54,285 nt of DNA from Lachnospiraceae bacterium. Lineage in GTDB: Bacteria; Bacillota; Clostridia; Lachnospirales; Lachnospiraceae. The stretch is taken from NCBI GenBank assembly GCA_024696945.1, contig JAILGF010000066.1, forward strand, positions 1 to 54,285, written 5' to 3'. Each line of letters starts with the position of its first letter. The first letter of the stretch is position 1. Both the position numbers and the translations under genes were made by a program. Positions 16,055-23,600 of the stretch are shown here, one piece after another. The notes under the pieces were generated by a model. It worked only from the letters and a program-made list of their open reading frames with translations, was not told the origin of the DNA and searched no databases.

Positions 16055-17657
16055 TGTCATCACCTCCTGTTCTGTTAAATTGCGGTAATTTACGTGTTGT
16101 AAGTCTGTTATAACGAGAAACTATCCTGATAACACACCAAACGATATATCCCATTATAGCAATCGATCCAAGATAGAACCAAAGGTCGGATACAATACCG
16201 ATCGTAAATTCAATCAAAAGTATTATTCCGGCTATTCCCAAAGGTATCCAGAAATAGCTCTTTTCCTTCATCTTGTCCATTTCAGCCTTCTTTTCTTTCT
16301 CTTTTTTTGCTATATTGTTTGAAGGCGCTTCATTCTTTCTTCTTAATGAGATCAGACCCTTATCATCCTCGCCGAATTCACGCTTGACGATATTGTCCTC
16401 GTGGCTTGAGAAAATACCGGCCATAACCAGACCTACAACTCCTGCGATCATAAGAGAATATTTAGGCTCGATCGTGAAATTAAGTACAAAGTTGAGTAAA
16501 ACAAATAAAATAAGAGACAAAACGGTTGATGCGATGATATATTTATTTACAGCAATCGGTATATCACCTGCAACCTTACCGGTCTGACCGTTTACAACCG
16601 TATAGGATACACGGTCCTCGCCTTTTTTATTCTTAGAACGGATGCTCATGAACCAAACCGGGAACATTGTAAGGAATTTCTTATCAATATTGGGTTGAAA
16701 TTTAACAATATTATTTGTATTATCAGTAAGCCCGTATTTGCCAAAGCCCTGAATTTTCTTAAATTTTCCGAATGCATCCTTTGCGATAAGGTTCTGTGCA
16801 TCTGCCTGATATGTATTATCATCGACGTCATTTGTATCTGCATAAAAACCGCTTAAGAACGAAGGAGTAAAAGGCTGCTGCATCGAAGTATCAAACGGTG
16901 CAATACCATTGCTCAGGTTGTCTGCAAAGCTGCTTGATGCATCAAACGGAACGTTGTTATACATCATATCAACGTCTGCACTCAATGCATGATTTTCGGT
17001 ATATTTATAATCTCCTCTATAATAAACCCTTGATCCGTTCACGGTAACATTGCCATGTTTTGAGGTATTGTAATTCCAGTATGGCATATATATTCCGCGG
17101 AATGAATCAACGCAATTTTCACTCTTCATCTCGTCAGGAGCAAAGAAAGCACTCTTCATAAAACTTCCATAGCTCTCCATACAGTCCTTTTTTGTTTTTT
17201 TGAAAGGAATAATGAACTGCGGACGTCTAGCTCTCGATATACGTCTGTCAAGGATCGTAGAGGCACCGCAGAAAGTACAGAATGCGGCAGCTTCAGTATC
17301 CTCTGTTATGATCTCACCGCCACACTGAGGGCATCTGAAGGAAGATACTTCATAATAATCCTCAAGATCCTTCCCGGACTCCTTAAGAACCTGCTCAGCA
17401 GGCTTAGCAAGACTGGTTCCGCAGAATGAGCATACGGTCTCATCATTTTCTCTTTTAGCTCCACAACCGGGACATGTATCATAATAAACTATATCGGGAC
17501 CGGCAGCTCCTTCTTTTATGACTTTTTCGCCTTCTTCGGCATCTCTTTCCTTAACAACCGAATAAGGATCGACAACATTGTTACAAAAATCACAATAAAG
17601 AGCCTGTTTTTCAATGTTAAATTTCAGATTTCCCGAACAATTGGGACATGCGTACAT
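16038..17657 (-). CDS. Zinc-ribbon membrane protein (YdjG-like)
   Basis: The 539-residue protein opens with a TFIIB-type zinc ribbon (CPNCSGNLKF then CDFCNNVV). Two more ribbons follow (CPGCGAKRENDETVCSFCG; CPQCGGEIITEDT then CTFCG). A beta-rich middle region begins FIIPFKKTKKDC, and four predicted transmembrane helices lie in two pairs near the C-terminus (about 385-430 and 470-520). A paralog at 22375-23460 shares the layout, including FIIPFKxxK, the PYWNYN/PFWLFN motif and NGQTGK(V/F)xG. The pairing with the TPM gene (17-base overlap with the start I chose) matches B. subtilis ydjG-ydjH, whose products help place the PspA-like YdjF and flotillin-like YdjI at the membrane. The ATG at 17657 follows AAGGA. 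It separates cdsA from dxr, which are usually neighbours. Confidence 0.8.
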   Translation of the reverse strand: MYACPNCSGNLKFNIEKQALYCDFCNNVVDPYSVVKERDAEEGEKVIKEGAAGPDIVYYDTCPGCGAKRENDETVCSFCGTSLAKPAEQVLKESGKDLEDYYEVSSFRCPQCGGEIITEDTEAAAFCTFCGASTILDRRISRARRPQFIIPFKKTKKDCMESYGSFMKSAFFAPDEMKSENCVDSFRGIYMPYWNYNTSKHGNVTVNGSRVYYRGDYKYTENHALSADVDMMYNNVPFDASSSFADNLSNGIAPFDTSMQQPFTPSFLSGFYADTNDVDDNTYQADAQNLIAKDAFGKFKKIQGFGKYGLTDNTNNIVKFQPNIDKKFLTMFPVWFMSIRSKNKKGEDRVSYTVVNGQTGKVAGDIPIAVNKYIIASTVLSLILFVLLNFVLNFTIEPKYSLMIAGVVGLVMAGIFSSHEDNIVKREFGEDDKGLISLRRKNEAPSNNIAKKEKEKKAEMDKMKEKSYFWIPLGIAGIILLIEFTIGIVSDLWFYLGSIAIMGYIVWCVIRIVSRYNRLTTRKLPQFNRTGGDDSAKIS

Positions 17658-17735
17658 TTTTTAATTCCTTTCTTAGATTATTTAAACATTAAATGTTTGA
17701 AAGATTCTTCGCTACACATCGTAGTTTTTAAATAA

Positions 17736-18626
17736 TTATATTGAAAAATAAAGCATATAATAAACTATAGGTGCAATGAATATTACACTGTCGAATCTGT
17801 CAAGTATTCCGCCGTGACCGGGAATAAGTGTTCCGTAATCCTTGATATTCTTGTTCCTTTTGATAGCTGAGGCAGCCATGTCACCGATCTGAGACACTAC
17901 AGATCCGACTGCTCCGGTAAGACCGAATATCAATATCGGATTTGAAATCGTTCCTTCAAGCTTGCTCTTAAAGATGATCGCATAGATTACACCTATGAGT
18001 GCTGCTCCGACAATTCCACCGATGAGTCCTTCAAGTGATTTCTTGGGACTGAGTTTAGGTGCGATCTTGGTTTTGCCGAGCTTACGTCCGACCAGATAAG
18101 CCATTGTGTCAGAACCCCAAGAACCGATAAATATAAGCCATACCGTATAGGCACCGCAATCCATTTCCCTTACCTTTAGGATGTATGACAGGGTCACTGC
18201 TACATAGAAGAATCCAAAAAATACCATCGTGATCTGTTCAGAATTGAATTTAGGAAATGTAAGAACATAAACCGCAAGTAAAGCCACAAGGAACAACGCT
18301 ATTACAACCGGGAAATAATTAACAAAAAAATTGAATATTATCCTTCTTCCGAAGGGAAGCGAATTCCAATTGATATTTAAATAATCCCATATCAATATAC
18401 ATACAAAGTATATCCCTGCGAAGATATAACCTATAGCTCCGGCTTTGGACTTATTTACTCCCACAACTCTGTAGAGCTCCATAAGACCGATCATTGATAT
18501 GAGAAATATTACTCCAAAAAGCACATATCCGCCAAGAACCATTGAAGCTATAGCTACGGCCATAAGAATAACCGAGCTTCTGAACCTGATCATAAACGAA
18601 TTATCGTTATTAATATCCTTACCCAT
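17736..18626 (-). CDS. cdsA: Phosphatidate cytidylyltransferase
   Basis: CdsA makes CDP-diacylglycerol from CTP and phosphatidic acid, the precursor of membrane phospholipids. The 296-residue integral membrane protein has about eight helices and carries the family signature near its end: SAIKRNKNIKDYG and PGHGGILDRFDSVIF, with the acidic residues that bind the metal-CTP. An in-frame GTG lies at 18644, but the ATG at 18626 has AGAGG 8 bases upstream and is preferred. It follows uppS by 27 bp in the standard Firmicutes order. A 78-bp gap separates it from the zinc-ribbon membrane gene downstream. Confidence 0.94.
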   Translation of the reverse strand: MGKDINNDNSFMIRFRSSVILMAVAIASMVLGGYVLFGVIFLISMIGLMELYRVVGVNKSKAGAIGYIFAGIYFVCILIWDYLNINWNSLPFGRRIIFNFFVNYFPVVIALFLVALLAVYVLTFPKFNSEQITMVFFGFFYVAVTLSYILKVREMDCGAYTVWLIFIGSWGSDTMAYLVGRKLGKTKIAPKLSPKKSLEGLIGGIVGAALIGVIYAIIFKSKLEGTISNPILIFGLTGAVGSVVSQIGDMAASAIKRNKNIKDYGTLIPGHGGILDRFDSVIFIAPIVYYMLYFSI

Positions 18627-18653
18627 TTCATAGTCCTCTGTCACTGATTTTAT

Positions 18654-19379
18654 TTAAGACTTACGTCCGCCGTAACGTCTGTCACGGTTAGCATAATATT
18701 CAAGAGCCTTTTCAAGCTCCTTTTTATCAAAATCCGGCCAATATACATCCGTAAAATACATTTCGGTATATGCAAGCTGCCAGAGCATGAAGTTTGATAT
18801 CCTTAGCTCCCCGCTGGTCCTTATGAGAAGGTCCGGATCGGGAATGTCGGCAGTATCAAGATAACGCTTGAAGCTTTCCTCGGTGATAGAACCGGGTTCT
18901 AATGTTCCTGCCTTACATTCTTCGGCGATCTTTCTGGTTGCCCTGATTATTTCATCTCTTCCGCCGTAATTGAGTGCAACCTGAAACTGAAGACCGTCAA
19001 ACTGTTTTGAATAATCCTCAAGGTCCCTGATCGTCTCCTGAAAATCTGTGGAAAGTCTTGAAATGTCACCTATAATACGGACACGCATGTTATTTCTTAA
19101 ACACTTTTCCTTACAACCGATAAGATATTGTTTTAGTAATTTCATCAATGTGCTTACTTCATCATCGGAACGTGTCCAGTTTTCAGTTGAAAAAGCATAT
19201 ACCGTAAGGTATTTAACACCTAAATCCCACGCAGCCTTACAAGTTGGTTCAACATTGTTGGCCCCTGCAGAATGCCCCATAGCTCTCGGCAGCAGTCTTT
19301 TCTTAGCCCATCGGCCGTTCCCGTCCATAATAATGCCAACATGAGTCGGGATTTTTTTGATTTCTTCCTTTTTAGCCAA
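18654..19379 (-). CDS. uppS: Isoprenyl (undecaprenyl) diphosphate synthase
   Basis: UppS extends farnesyl diphosphate with eight isopentenyl units to give the C55 carrier for peptidoglycan and teichoic acid precursors. The 241-residue cis-prenyltransferase shows HVGIIMDGNGRWAKKR with the catalytic Asp, then TVYAFSTENW, ALNYGGRDEI, DPDLLIRTSGELRISNF and YTEMYFTDVYWPDF. The start is a TTG at 19379, six bases after AGGAG. It lies between frr and cdsA as usual. Confidence 0.95.
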   Translation of the reverse strand: MAKKEEIKKIPTHVGIIMDGNGRWAKKRLLPRAMGHSAGANNVEPTCKAAWDLGVKYLTVYAFSTENWTRSDDEVSTLMKLLKQYLIGCKEKCLRNNMRVRIIGDISRLSTDFQETIRDLEDYSKQFDGLQFQVALNYGGRDEIIRATRKIAEECKAGTLEPGSITEESFKRYLDTADIPDPDLLIRTSGELRISNFMLWQLAYTEMYFTDVYWPDFDKKELEKALEYYANRDRRYGGRKS

Positions 19380-19427
19380 AATAAACTCCTAAACGCAGTG
19401 AAAAACATCCCCTTTGATACAGTATAA

Positions 19428-19456
19428 GACACAGAAGAGACCAACTCCTCTGTGTC
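19428..19456 (-). other. Hairpin in the frr-uppS gap
   Basis: GACACAGAAGAG pairs with CTCCTCTGTGTC (one mismatch) around a five-base loop, in the 92-bp gap between frr and uppS. No T run follows on the minus strand, so it looks more like a processing or stability hairpin than a terminator. Confidence 0.45.
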
Positions 19457-19471
19457 CTAGTTTATTACCTA

Positions 19472-20026
19472 TTAAACCGTCATGATTTCCTTTGTCTTCT
19501 CTTCGGATCTCTTATCGCAGGTATCACAGAATTTTTCGGTCATCTTGTTGATCTCATCTTCAATCTGCTTCTGAACATCCTCGGAAATCTCACCGGACTT
19601 GCCAAGTTTCTTAATTGCTTCATTAGCATCACGTCTGACATTTCTAATGGCAACCTTGGCATTTTCACCTTTCTTCTTGATGTCCTTTGCAAGCTCCTTA
19701 CGTCTGTCCTCGGTAAGCTCGGGGAATACAAGACGTATAACCCTGCCGTCATCAGTGGGGGTAATTCCCAGATCGGAAGCAAGAATTGCCTTACTTATCT
19801 CCTTAACCATCTTAGCTTCCCAAGGCTGTATCTGTATAATACGTGCTTCAGGAACCGAAATGTTTGCTACAGCATTAAGTCCTGAAGGAGTTCCGTAGTA
19901 ATCAACCTTGATCTTATCAAGAAGATGGGGATTTGCACGTCCCGCTCTTATAGAAGCATAGTCCTCATCAAGAAACTCGATCGTTTTCTGCATTTTTTCT
20001 TCATAAACCTTAATTCTCTCGTCCAT
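19472..20026 (-). CDS. frr: Ribosome recycling factor
   Basis: RRF splits post-termination ribosomes together with EF-G. The 184-residue length is standard. Typical segments are IRAGRANPHLLDKIKVDYYG, ISVPEARIIQIQPWE, DGRVIRLVFPELTEDRRKEL and VAIRNVRRDANE. The ATG at 20026 follows GGGAGGG. It lies between pyrH and uppS, in the conserved order. Confidence 0.97.
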   Translation of the reverse strand: MDERIKVYEEKMQKTIEFLDEDYASIRAGRANPHLLDKIKVDYYGTPSGLNAVANISVPEARIIQIQPWEAKMVKEISKAILASDLGITPTDDGRVIRLVFPELTEDRRKELAKDIKKKGENAKVAIRNVRRDANEAIKKLGKSGEISEDVQKQIEDEINKMTEKFCDTCDKRSEEKTKEIMTV

Positions 20027-20109
20027 AATACCCTCCCTTTTTATTTTCAGATTTCATATAATATGATATCAAATCTTTAGTTTTAATTCAACAGTTTTTT
20101 TAAAAACAA

Positions 20110-20829
20110 TTAAGCAGTAACGATAGTCCCGGTACATGTACCGGTAGCATTTTCGTAAATCCCATTAGGTCTGTTTAGTTTAAATATCAGCAACGGCATC
20201 TTATTCTCCATGCAGACAACAGTTGCACTTGTATCAATAACCTTAAGCTTCTTTGCAAATACTTCCTCCAAAGAAATAGTATCGTATTTAATTGCGGACG
20301 GATCCTTGGCGGGATCTGCGGAGTAAACTCCTTCAATTCCCTCACCGGTAAAGTTCTTTGCCATAAGGATAATGTCACAGTTAAGTTCTACGGCCCTCAA
20401 GGCTGTTGCTGTATCGGTTGAGAAGTAAGGATGTCCGGTTCCGCCGGCAAGGAATATAACCTTTCCTGCTTCAAGATCTGATACTGCCCTGTCCTTTGTA
20501 AACAGTTCCGAGATATCCCCAAATGTATAAGGTGTATAGATAGAGGTTTTCATTCCAACAAATCTGAAAATCTCAGAAACATATACGCAGTTCATAACAG
20601 TAGCAAGCATTCCTATCTGATCTGCCTTAAATCTGTCTATGGTCTCGCTGTCTCTTCCTCTCCAGAAGTTACCGCCGCCGATTACCACTGCTACCTGAAC
20701 GCCTTCATCAACGATTTTCTTGACCTGCTCAGCAACTGAAATACAGGTAGCTTCATCAAATCCCTGTTTTTTGTCACCTGCAAGTGCTTCGCCGCTGAAT
20801 TTGAGAAGAATTCTCTTATACTTAGCCAT
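20110..20829 (-). CDS. pyrH: UMP kinase
   Basis: PyrH phosphorylates UMP to UDP and is an allosteric hexamer in bacteria. The 239-residue amino-acid-kinase fold shows RILLKFSGEALAG, VAVVIGGGNFWRGR, LAGGTGHPYFSTDTATALRA and a terminal domain with PLLIFKLNRPNG. The ATG at 20829 follows CGGAGG. The gene precedes frr, as in most Firmicutes. However, rpsB and tsf are not upstream here: bactofilin and RNase HI take that place. Confidence 0.96.
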   Translation of the reverse strand: MAKYKRILLKFSGEALAGDKKQGFDEATCISVAEQVKKIVDEGVQVAVVIGGGNFWRGRDSETIDRFKADQIGMLATVMNCVYVSEIFRFVGMKTSIYTPYTFGDISELFTKDRAVSDLEAGKVIFLAGGTGHPYFSTDTATALRAVELNCDIILMAKNFTGEGIEGVYSADPAKDPSAIKYDTISLEEVFAKKLKVIDTSATVVCMENKMPLLIFKLNRPNGIYENATGTCTGTIVTA

Positions 20830-20844
20830 CTAAAACATCCTCCG

Positions 20845-21645
20845 TTAATTAAATATATCATCAACCTGCGGATTCTCAACAGAGCAAAAGCCTTCAAGAA
20901 CCGCACCGTTTATAAGCTGTACCGATTTAGCTTTAATATTTCCCTTAATAACTGCAGTCGAATCAAGGATAACCGGGCCCTTTACATCAAGAGTACCCTT
21001 AACGGCGCCTGCTATAACTGCTGCGCCAGCGTTAATATCTCCTATAACTACGGAACCCTGACCTATTTTTACAACACCCGTACATTCAACGTTACCCTCT
21101 GTTCTCTGAGCGTTGATCATAACTTCATCGGCATGGGAATTTCCCTTAACCTTGCCTGAGATTGATAACTTTCCTTTACAGAAGATATCGCCTTCGATGC
21201 TTCCGAAAATATCAAGGGAACTGTTGGTACTTATACTTCCGAGTATTGCAGTATCTTCCGTTATGACCATAGTCTGCTCATAGTCATCATCGATGTCGCC
21301 AAGATCATCATCTTCCTGAACAGATGTTTCGTCATTATCTGATCCTTCAGAATCTGAAAATCCATCTGTATCCGGGTTTTCGTATTCTTCCGGAACATCT
21401 GATTTATCAAATGTTTCAGGTATTTCCTCTTTATTTTCAGTTGCAGTTTCATCATTCAAAAGTCCGAGGTCATCATCCATTGAATTAAGGATGTTGTCGA
21501 CGTCTTCATCTGATACATCTGAAAACCCGTTTTGGAAATCAAGACTGTTTACAAAGCTTTCATCCTGAACAAATTCACTTTCCGATGCATCGGCATTGTT
21601 ATCCTCGGAAGGTTCTATGATTTCAAAAAGATCATCGTTCTCCAT
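20845..21645 (-). CDS. Bactofilin family cytoskeletal protein
   Basis: The 266-residue protein joins a long acidic, probably disordered N-terminus (about 1-120, rich in Asp, Glu and Ser) to a C-terminal bactofilin core (about 125-255). The core shows the beta-helix repeat pattern, with many short SVQLINGAVLEG- and GNIKAKSV-like turns. Bactofilins polymerise without nucleotide and scaffold local cell-wall or shape machinery. The ATG at 21645 follows AGGAGG. It sits 15 bp before pyrH. Most bactofilins have short N-terminal tails, so the acidic extension of over 100 residues is unusual and may modulate assembly or bind partners. Confidence 0.85.
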   Translation of the reverse strand: MENDDLFEIIEPSEDNNADASESEFVQDESFVNSLDFQNGFSDVSDEDVDNILNSMDDDLGLLNDETATENKEEIPETFDKSDVPEEYENPDTDGFSDSEGSDNDETSVQEDDDLGDIDDDYEQTMVITEDTAILGSISTNSSLDIFGSIEGDIFCKGKLSISGKVKGNSHADEVMINAQRTEGNVECTGVVKIGQGSVVIGDINAGAAVIAGAVKGTLDVKGPVILDSTAVIKGNIKAKSVQLINGAVLEGFCSVENPQVDDIFN

Positions 21646-21665
21646 AAAAGCTTTTCCTCCTAAGT

Positions 21666-22112
21666 TTAATCAGGCAGACCGGGTTCTTTTGTAAGCCCCC
21701 GTTTTGCAAGCTTATCTGCCATCTCGTTATATTTATCGTTTGTATGAGCCGCAACCTTAAAAAAGCTGATTGTCAACCTGTTTTCCTTATCATTCATCCA
21801 GTCACGGTATTTTTGTGTCAGATCGTTTTTGGCCTTCCACGCTCCGGTAACCCAGCATTCGATACCTGAGTAATCATAATATATATCAACAGCTTTATAA
21901 CCGTTTTTCAGGGCATGTCTTACAGCAAGCATCGAAGCGATCATTTCACCAGAAACATTACGCTGCTTCAAGGCTTCCGGATCATTCCCGGATCCGCAAA
22001 GCTCCTCAATTTCTCCGGTAGGCTTGATCAGTACACATCCATATGCATACCTGCCTATCTCCGGGTTGAAGCTTCCGTCAACATAAGCTATAAGCTTATC
22101 ATTATCTGTCAT
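21666..22112 (-). CDS. Ribonuclease HI family protein
   Basis: The 148-residue protein is an RNase H fold enzyme that cuts RNA in RNA-DNA hybrids. The acidic catalytic set can be followed: D in LIAYVDGSFNP, E in VSGEMIASMLA, D in VDIYYDYSGIE, and the late D in YNEMADKLAKRG, with H in KVAAHTNDKYNE. It starts directly with the RNase H domain and has no hybrid-binding N-terminal domain. The ATG at 22112 follows AAAGG. It lies 4 bp after the small membrane gene and 20 bp before bactofilin, within the train. Whether it is the cell's main RNase HI cannot be told here. Confidence 0.85.
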   Translation of the reverse strand: MTDNDKLIAYVDGSFNPEIGRYAYGCVLIKPTGEIEELCGSGNDPEALKQRNVSGEMIASMLAVRHALKNGYKAVDIYYDYSGIECWVTGAWKAKNDLTQKYRDWMNDKENRLTISFFKVAAHTNDKYNEMADKLAKRGLTKEPGLPD

Positions 22113-22116
22113 ATTG

Positions 22117-22347
22117 TTACCTTTGAACCTGTTGCTGCTGAGGCTTGGGCTTAGCAGTCCTGTCTACCTTTTTGCAGACATAAATATCCTGTTCGTTTGA
22201 AAGCTTAAAACTACCTTCTTTAATATAAATATTTGCCTGTGTAGCGGTTTGTACGCTTTTAAGCTCGGCACGCAGACCACTGGTAAGAACAAAAGCGATT
22301 ATCAGAGCAATGACTATGGCAATTACTACAGCTTCAGCTACTTCCAT
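22117..22347 (-). CDS. Small single-pass membrane protein
   Basis: This 76-residue protein has one N-terminal transmembrane helix (about 5-24), then a polar region with YIKEGSFKLSNEQDIYVC and a basic, Gln-rich tail ending PKPQQQQVQR. I do not recognise the family. The ATG at 22347 is preceded by AGGAGG at ideal distance, and the gene is tightly packed between the zinc-ribbon gene and RNase HI, so it is real. The single helix plus a soluble domain, next to zinc-ribbon and bactofilin genes, would suit a small envelope adaptor; this is inference. Confidence 0.65.
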   Translation of the reverse strand: MEVAEAVVIAIVIALIIAFVLTSGLRAELKSVQTATQANIYIKEGSFKLSNEQDIYVCKKVDRTAKPKPQQQQVQR

Positions 22348-22374
22348 TGATTTATCCTCCTAATTCAATATTTT

Positions 22375-23460
22375 TCAGTCCATGGTTAAGATCAGATATG
22401 CTATTCCGAAGCATACTGCAAAAGAGATCAGGAAATACAGGAAGAAATATTTCCAGAACTTACCCTTATCCATAGGAAGATTACCGACAAATTTACCGGT
22501 CTGGCCGTTCATACCGAATATAAACTTCTGACCGTTCCAATTTGTATTAAGTATCCACATGGGAAGAAGCACATATTTATATGAGCCGTCCCTCAGTCTG
22601 ATATTTGCATTCTCGGTCTGAACAGTATCATATCCCTTGACTGTGCTTAAGAAAGTCTGTGCAGTACTGTTCTTGATACGGAGATTTGCTCTTTCAACGC
22701 TTTCGTCGGCCGAAACATCATACTTATCAGCAAGATATCCGGAAAGATAAGCGGTTATGAATTCCTTCTGCTCATCAAAATTGAAGGGCTCCAGTGAATC
22801 CATAAGATCATCGTCCATCTTCTTTGAACCGTCAACAGGGATGTTCTCAAAAGAAAGGGAACCGGAACGTACTATTGTATAATACTTTGTCTCCTTGTAC
22901 TCATAGTCATTATCGCTCCAGCGGCGTACCTTGGTTGCCTTATAACGCATATCTGCGTCCGCTCCCGAATTAAAGAGCCAGAAGGGAACGTAAACACCGT
23001 TAACCTCATCAATATGATTCTCGGAAGAGAATGCGGAAGGAAGAAGCTTTTTACCCTGGAAATGCTTGGAAAGTGCTTCCTTTGCAGCGTTTTTATCCAG
23101 TTTAAACGGAATAATGAAATCCGGTTTAAGATTACCGGCAAAATTTTGCATCATGACAATGGGATTTCCGCAGAACGGGCAGGCAGAAGCTGCGGTTGTT
23201 TCTGCAGTAACGATCTCGGCACCGCAGGATTTGCAGTGATAAGCGGACATACCGTTCATGTCCTCTCCGCTCCAGCTCTGGCCTTCATAGCCTTCCCACT
23301 TCATGGACTCGGGCTCTTCTTTGTTAAGGGCTTCGTCCAATTCCTTTAATGCGTCCATTTCAAATTCAGTGTCGCAGAAAGGACACTTCATCTTTCCGAT
23401 GGAACTGTTAAACTCTATAGAACCGCCGCAACACGGGCATCTGTATTCTTGTAAAGCCAT
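22375..23460 (-). CDS. Zinc-ribbon membrane protein, second YdjG-like paralog
   Basis: The 361-residue protein is a shorter relative of the 539-residue protein at 16038-17657. It has an N-terminal ribbon (CPCCGGSIEF then CPFCDTEF), a second ribbon (CKSCGAEI then CPFCGNPIV), the shared block FIIPFKLDKNAAKEAL, PFWLFN, and NGQTGKFVGNLP. One transmembrane helix sits near the C-terminus, where the paralog has four. The frame is open to 23484, but the ATG at 23460 follows AGAAGGAG and begins right at the ribbon, so I use it. It lies just downstream of the SPFH gene, in the place a YdjG/YdjI partnership would predict, with a terminator and a leader hairpin between them. It may head the long gene train. 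Confidence 0.75.
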   Translation of the reverse strand: MALQEYRCPCCGGSIEFNSSIGKMKCPFCDTEFEMDALKELDEALNKEEPESMKWEGYEGQSWSGEDMNGMSAYHCKSCGAEIVTAETTAASACPFCGNPIVMMQNFAGNLKPDFIIPFKLDKNAAKEALSKHFQGKKLLPSAFSSENHIDEVNGVYVPFWLFNSGADADMRYKATKVRRWSDNDYEYKETKYYTIVRSGSLSFENIPVDGSKKMDDDLMDSLEPFNFDEQKEFITAYLSGYLADKYDVSADESVERANLRIKNSTAQTFLSTVKGYDTVQTENANIRLRDGSYKYVLLPMWILNTNWNGQKFIFGMNGQTGKFVGNLPMDKGKFWKYFFLYFLISFAVCFGIAYLILTMD

Positions 23461-23504
23461 TTTGCTTCTCCTTCTGAAATACATTGAATGTTTTTAACAG
23501 CATC

Positions 23505-23529
23505 AAGGCACTATTTAACATAGTGCCTT
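23505..23529 (-). promoter_or_regulatory. Perfect 10-bp hairpin in the leader of the zinc-ribbon gene
   Basis: AAGGCACTAT and ATAGTGCCTT enclose a five-base loop, about 45 bases upstream of the start at 23460. There is no T run on the minus strand, so it is probably not a terminator for that direction. Confidence 0.45.
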
Positions 23530-23545
23530 AAATATACTCTTGAAA

Positions 23546-23573
23546 ATAGCCTCAAGAATCCTCCTGAGGCTAT
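23546..23573 (-). terminator. Terminator after the SPFH gene
   Basis: ATAGCCTCA and TGAGGCTAT form a 9-bp perfect stem followed by TTTTC on the minus strand, about 28 bp beyond the stop codon. The short T run may allow read-through into the next gene. Confidence 0.7.
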
Positions 23574-23600
23574 ATAAAGTTTAAAAATTGATCTTATAGA

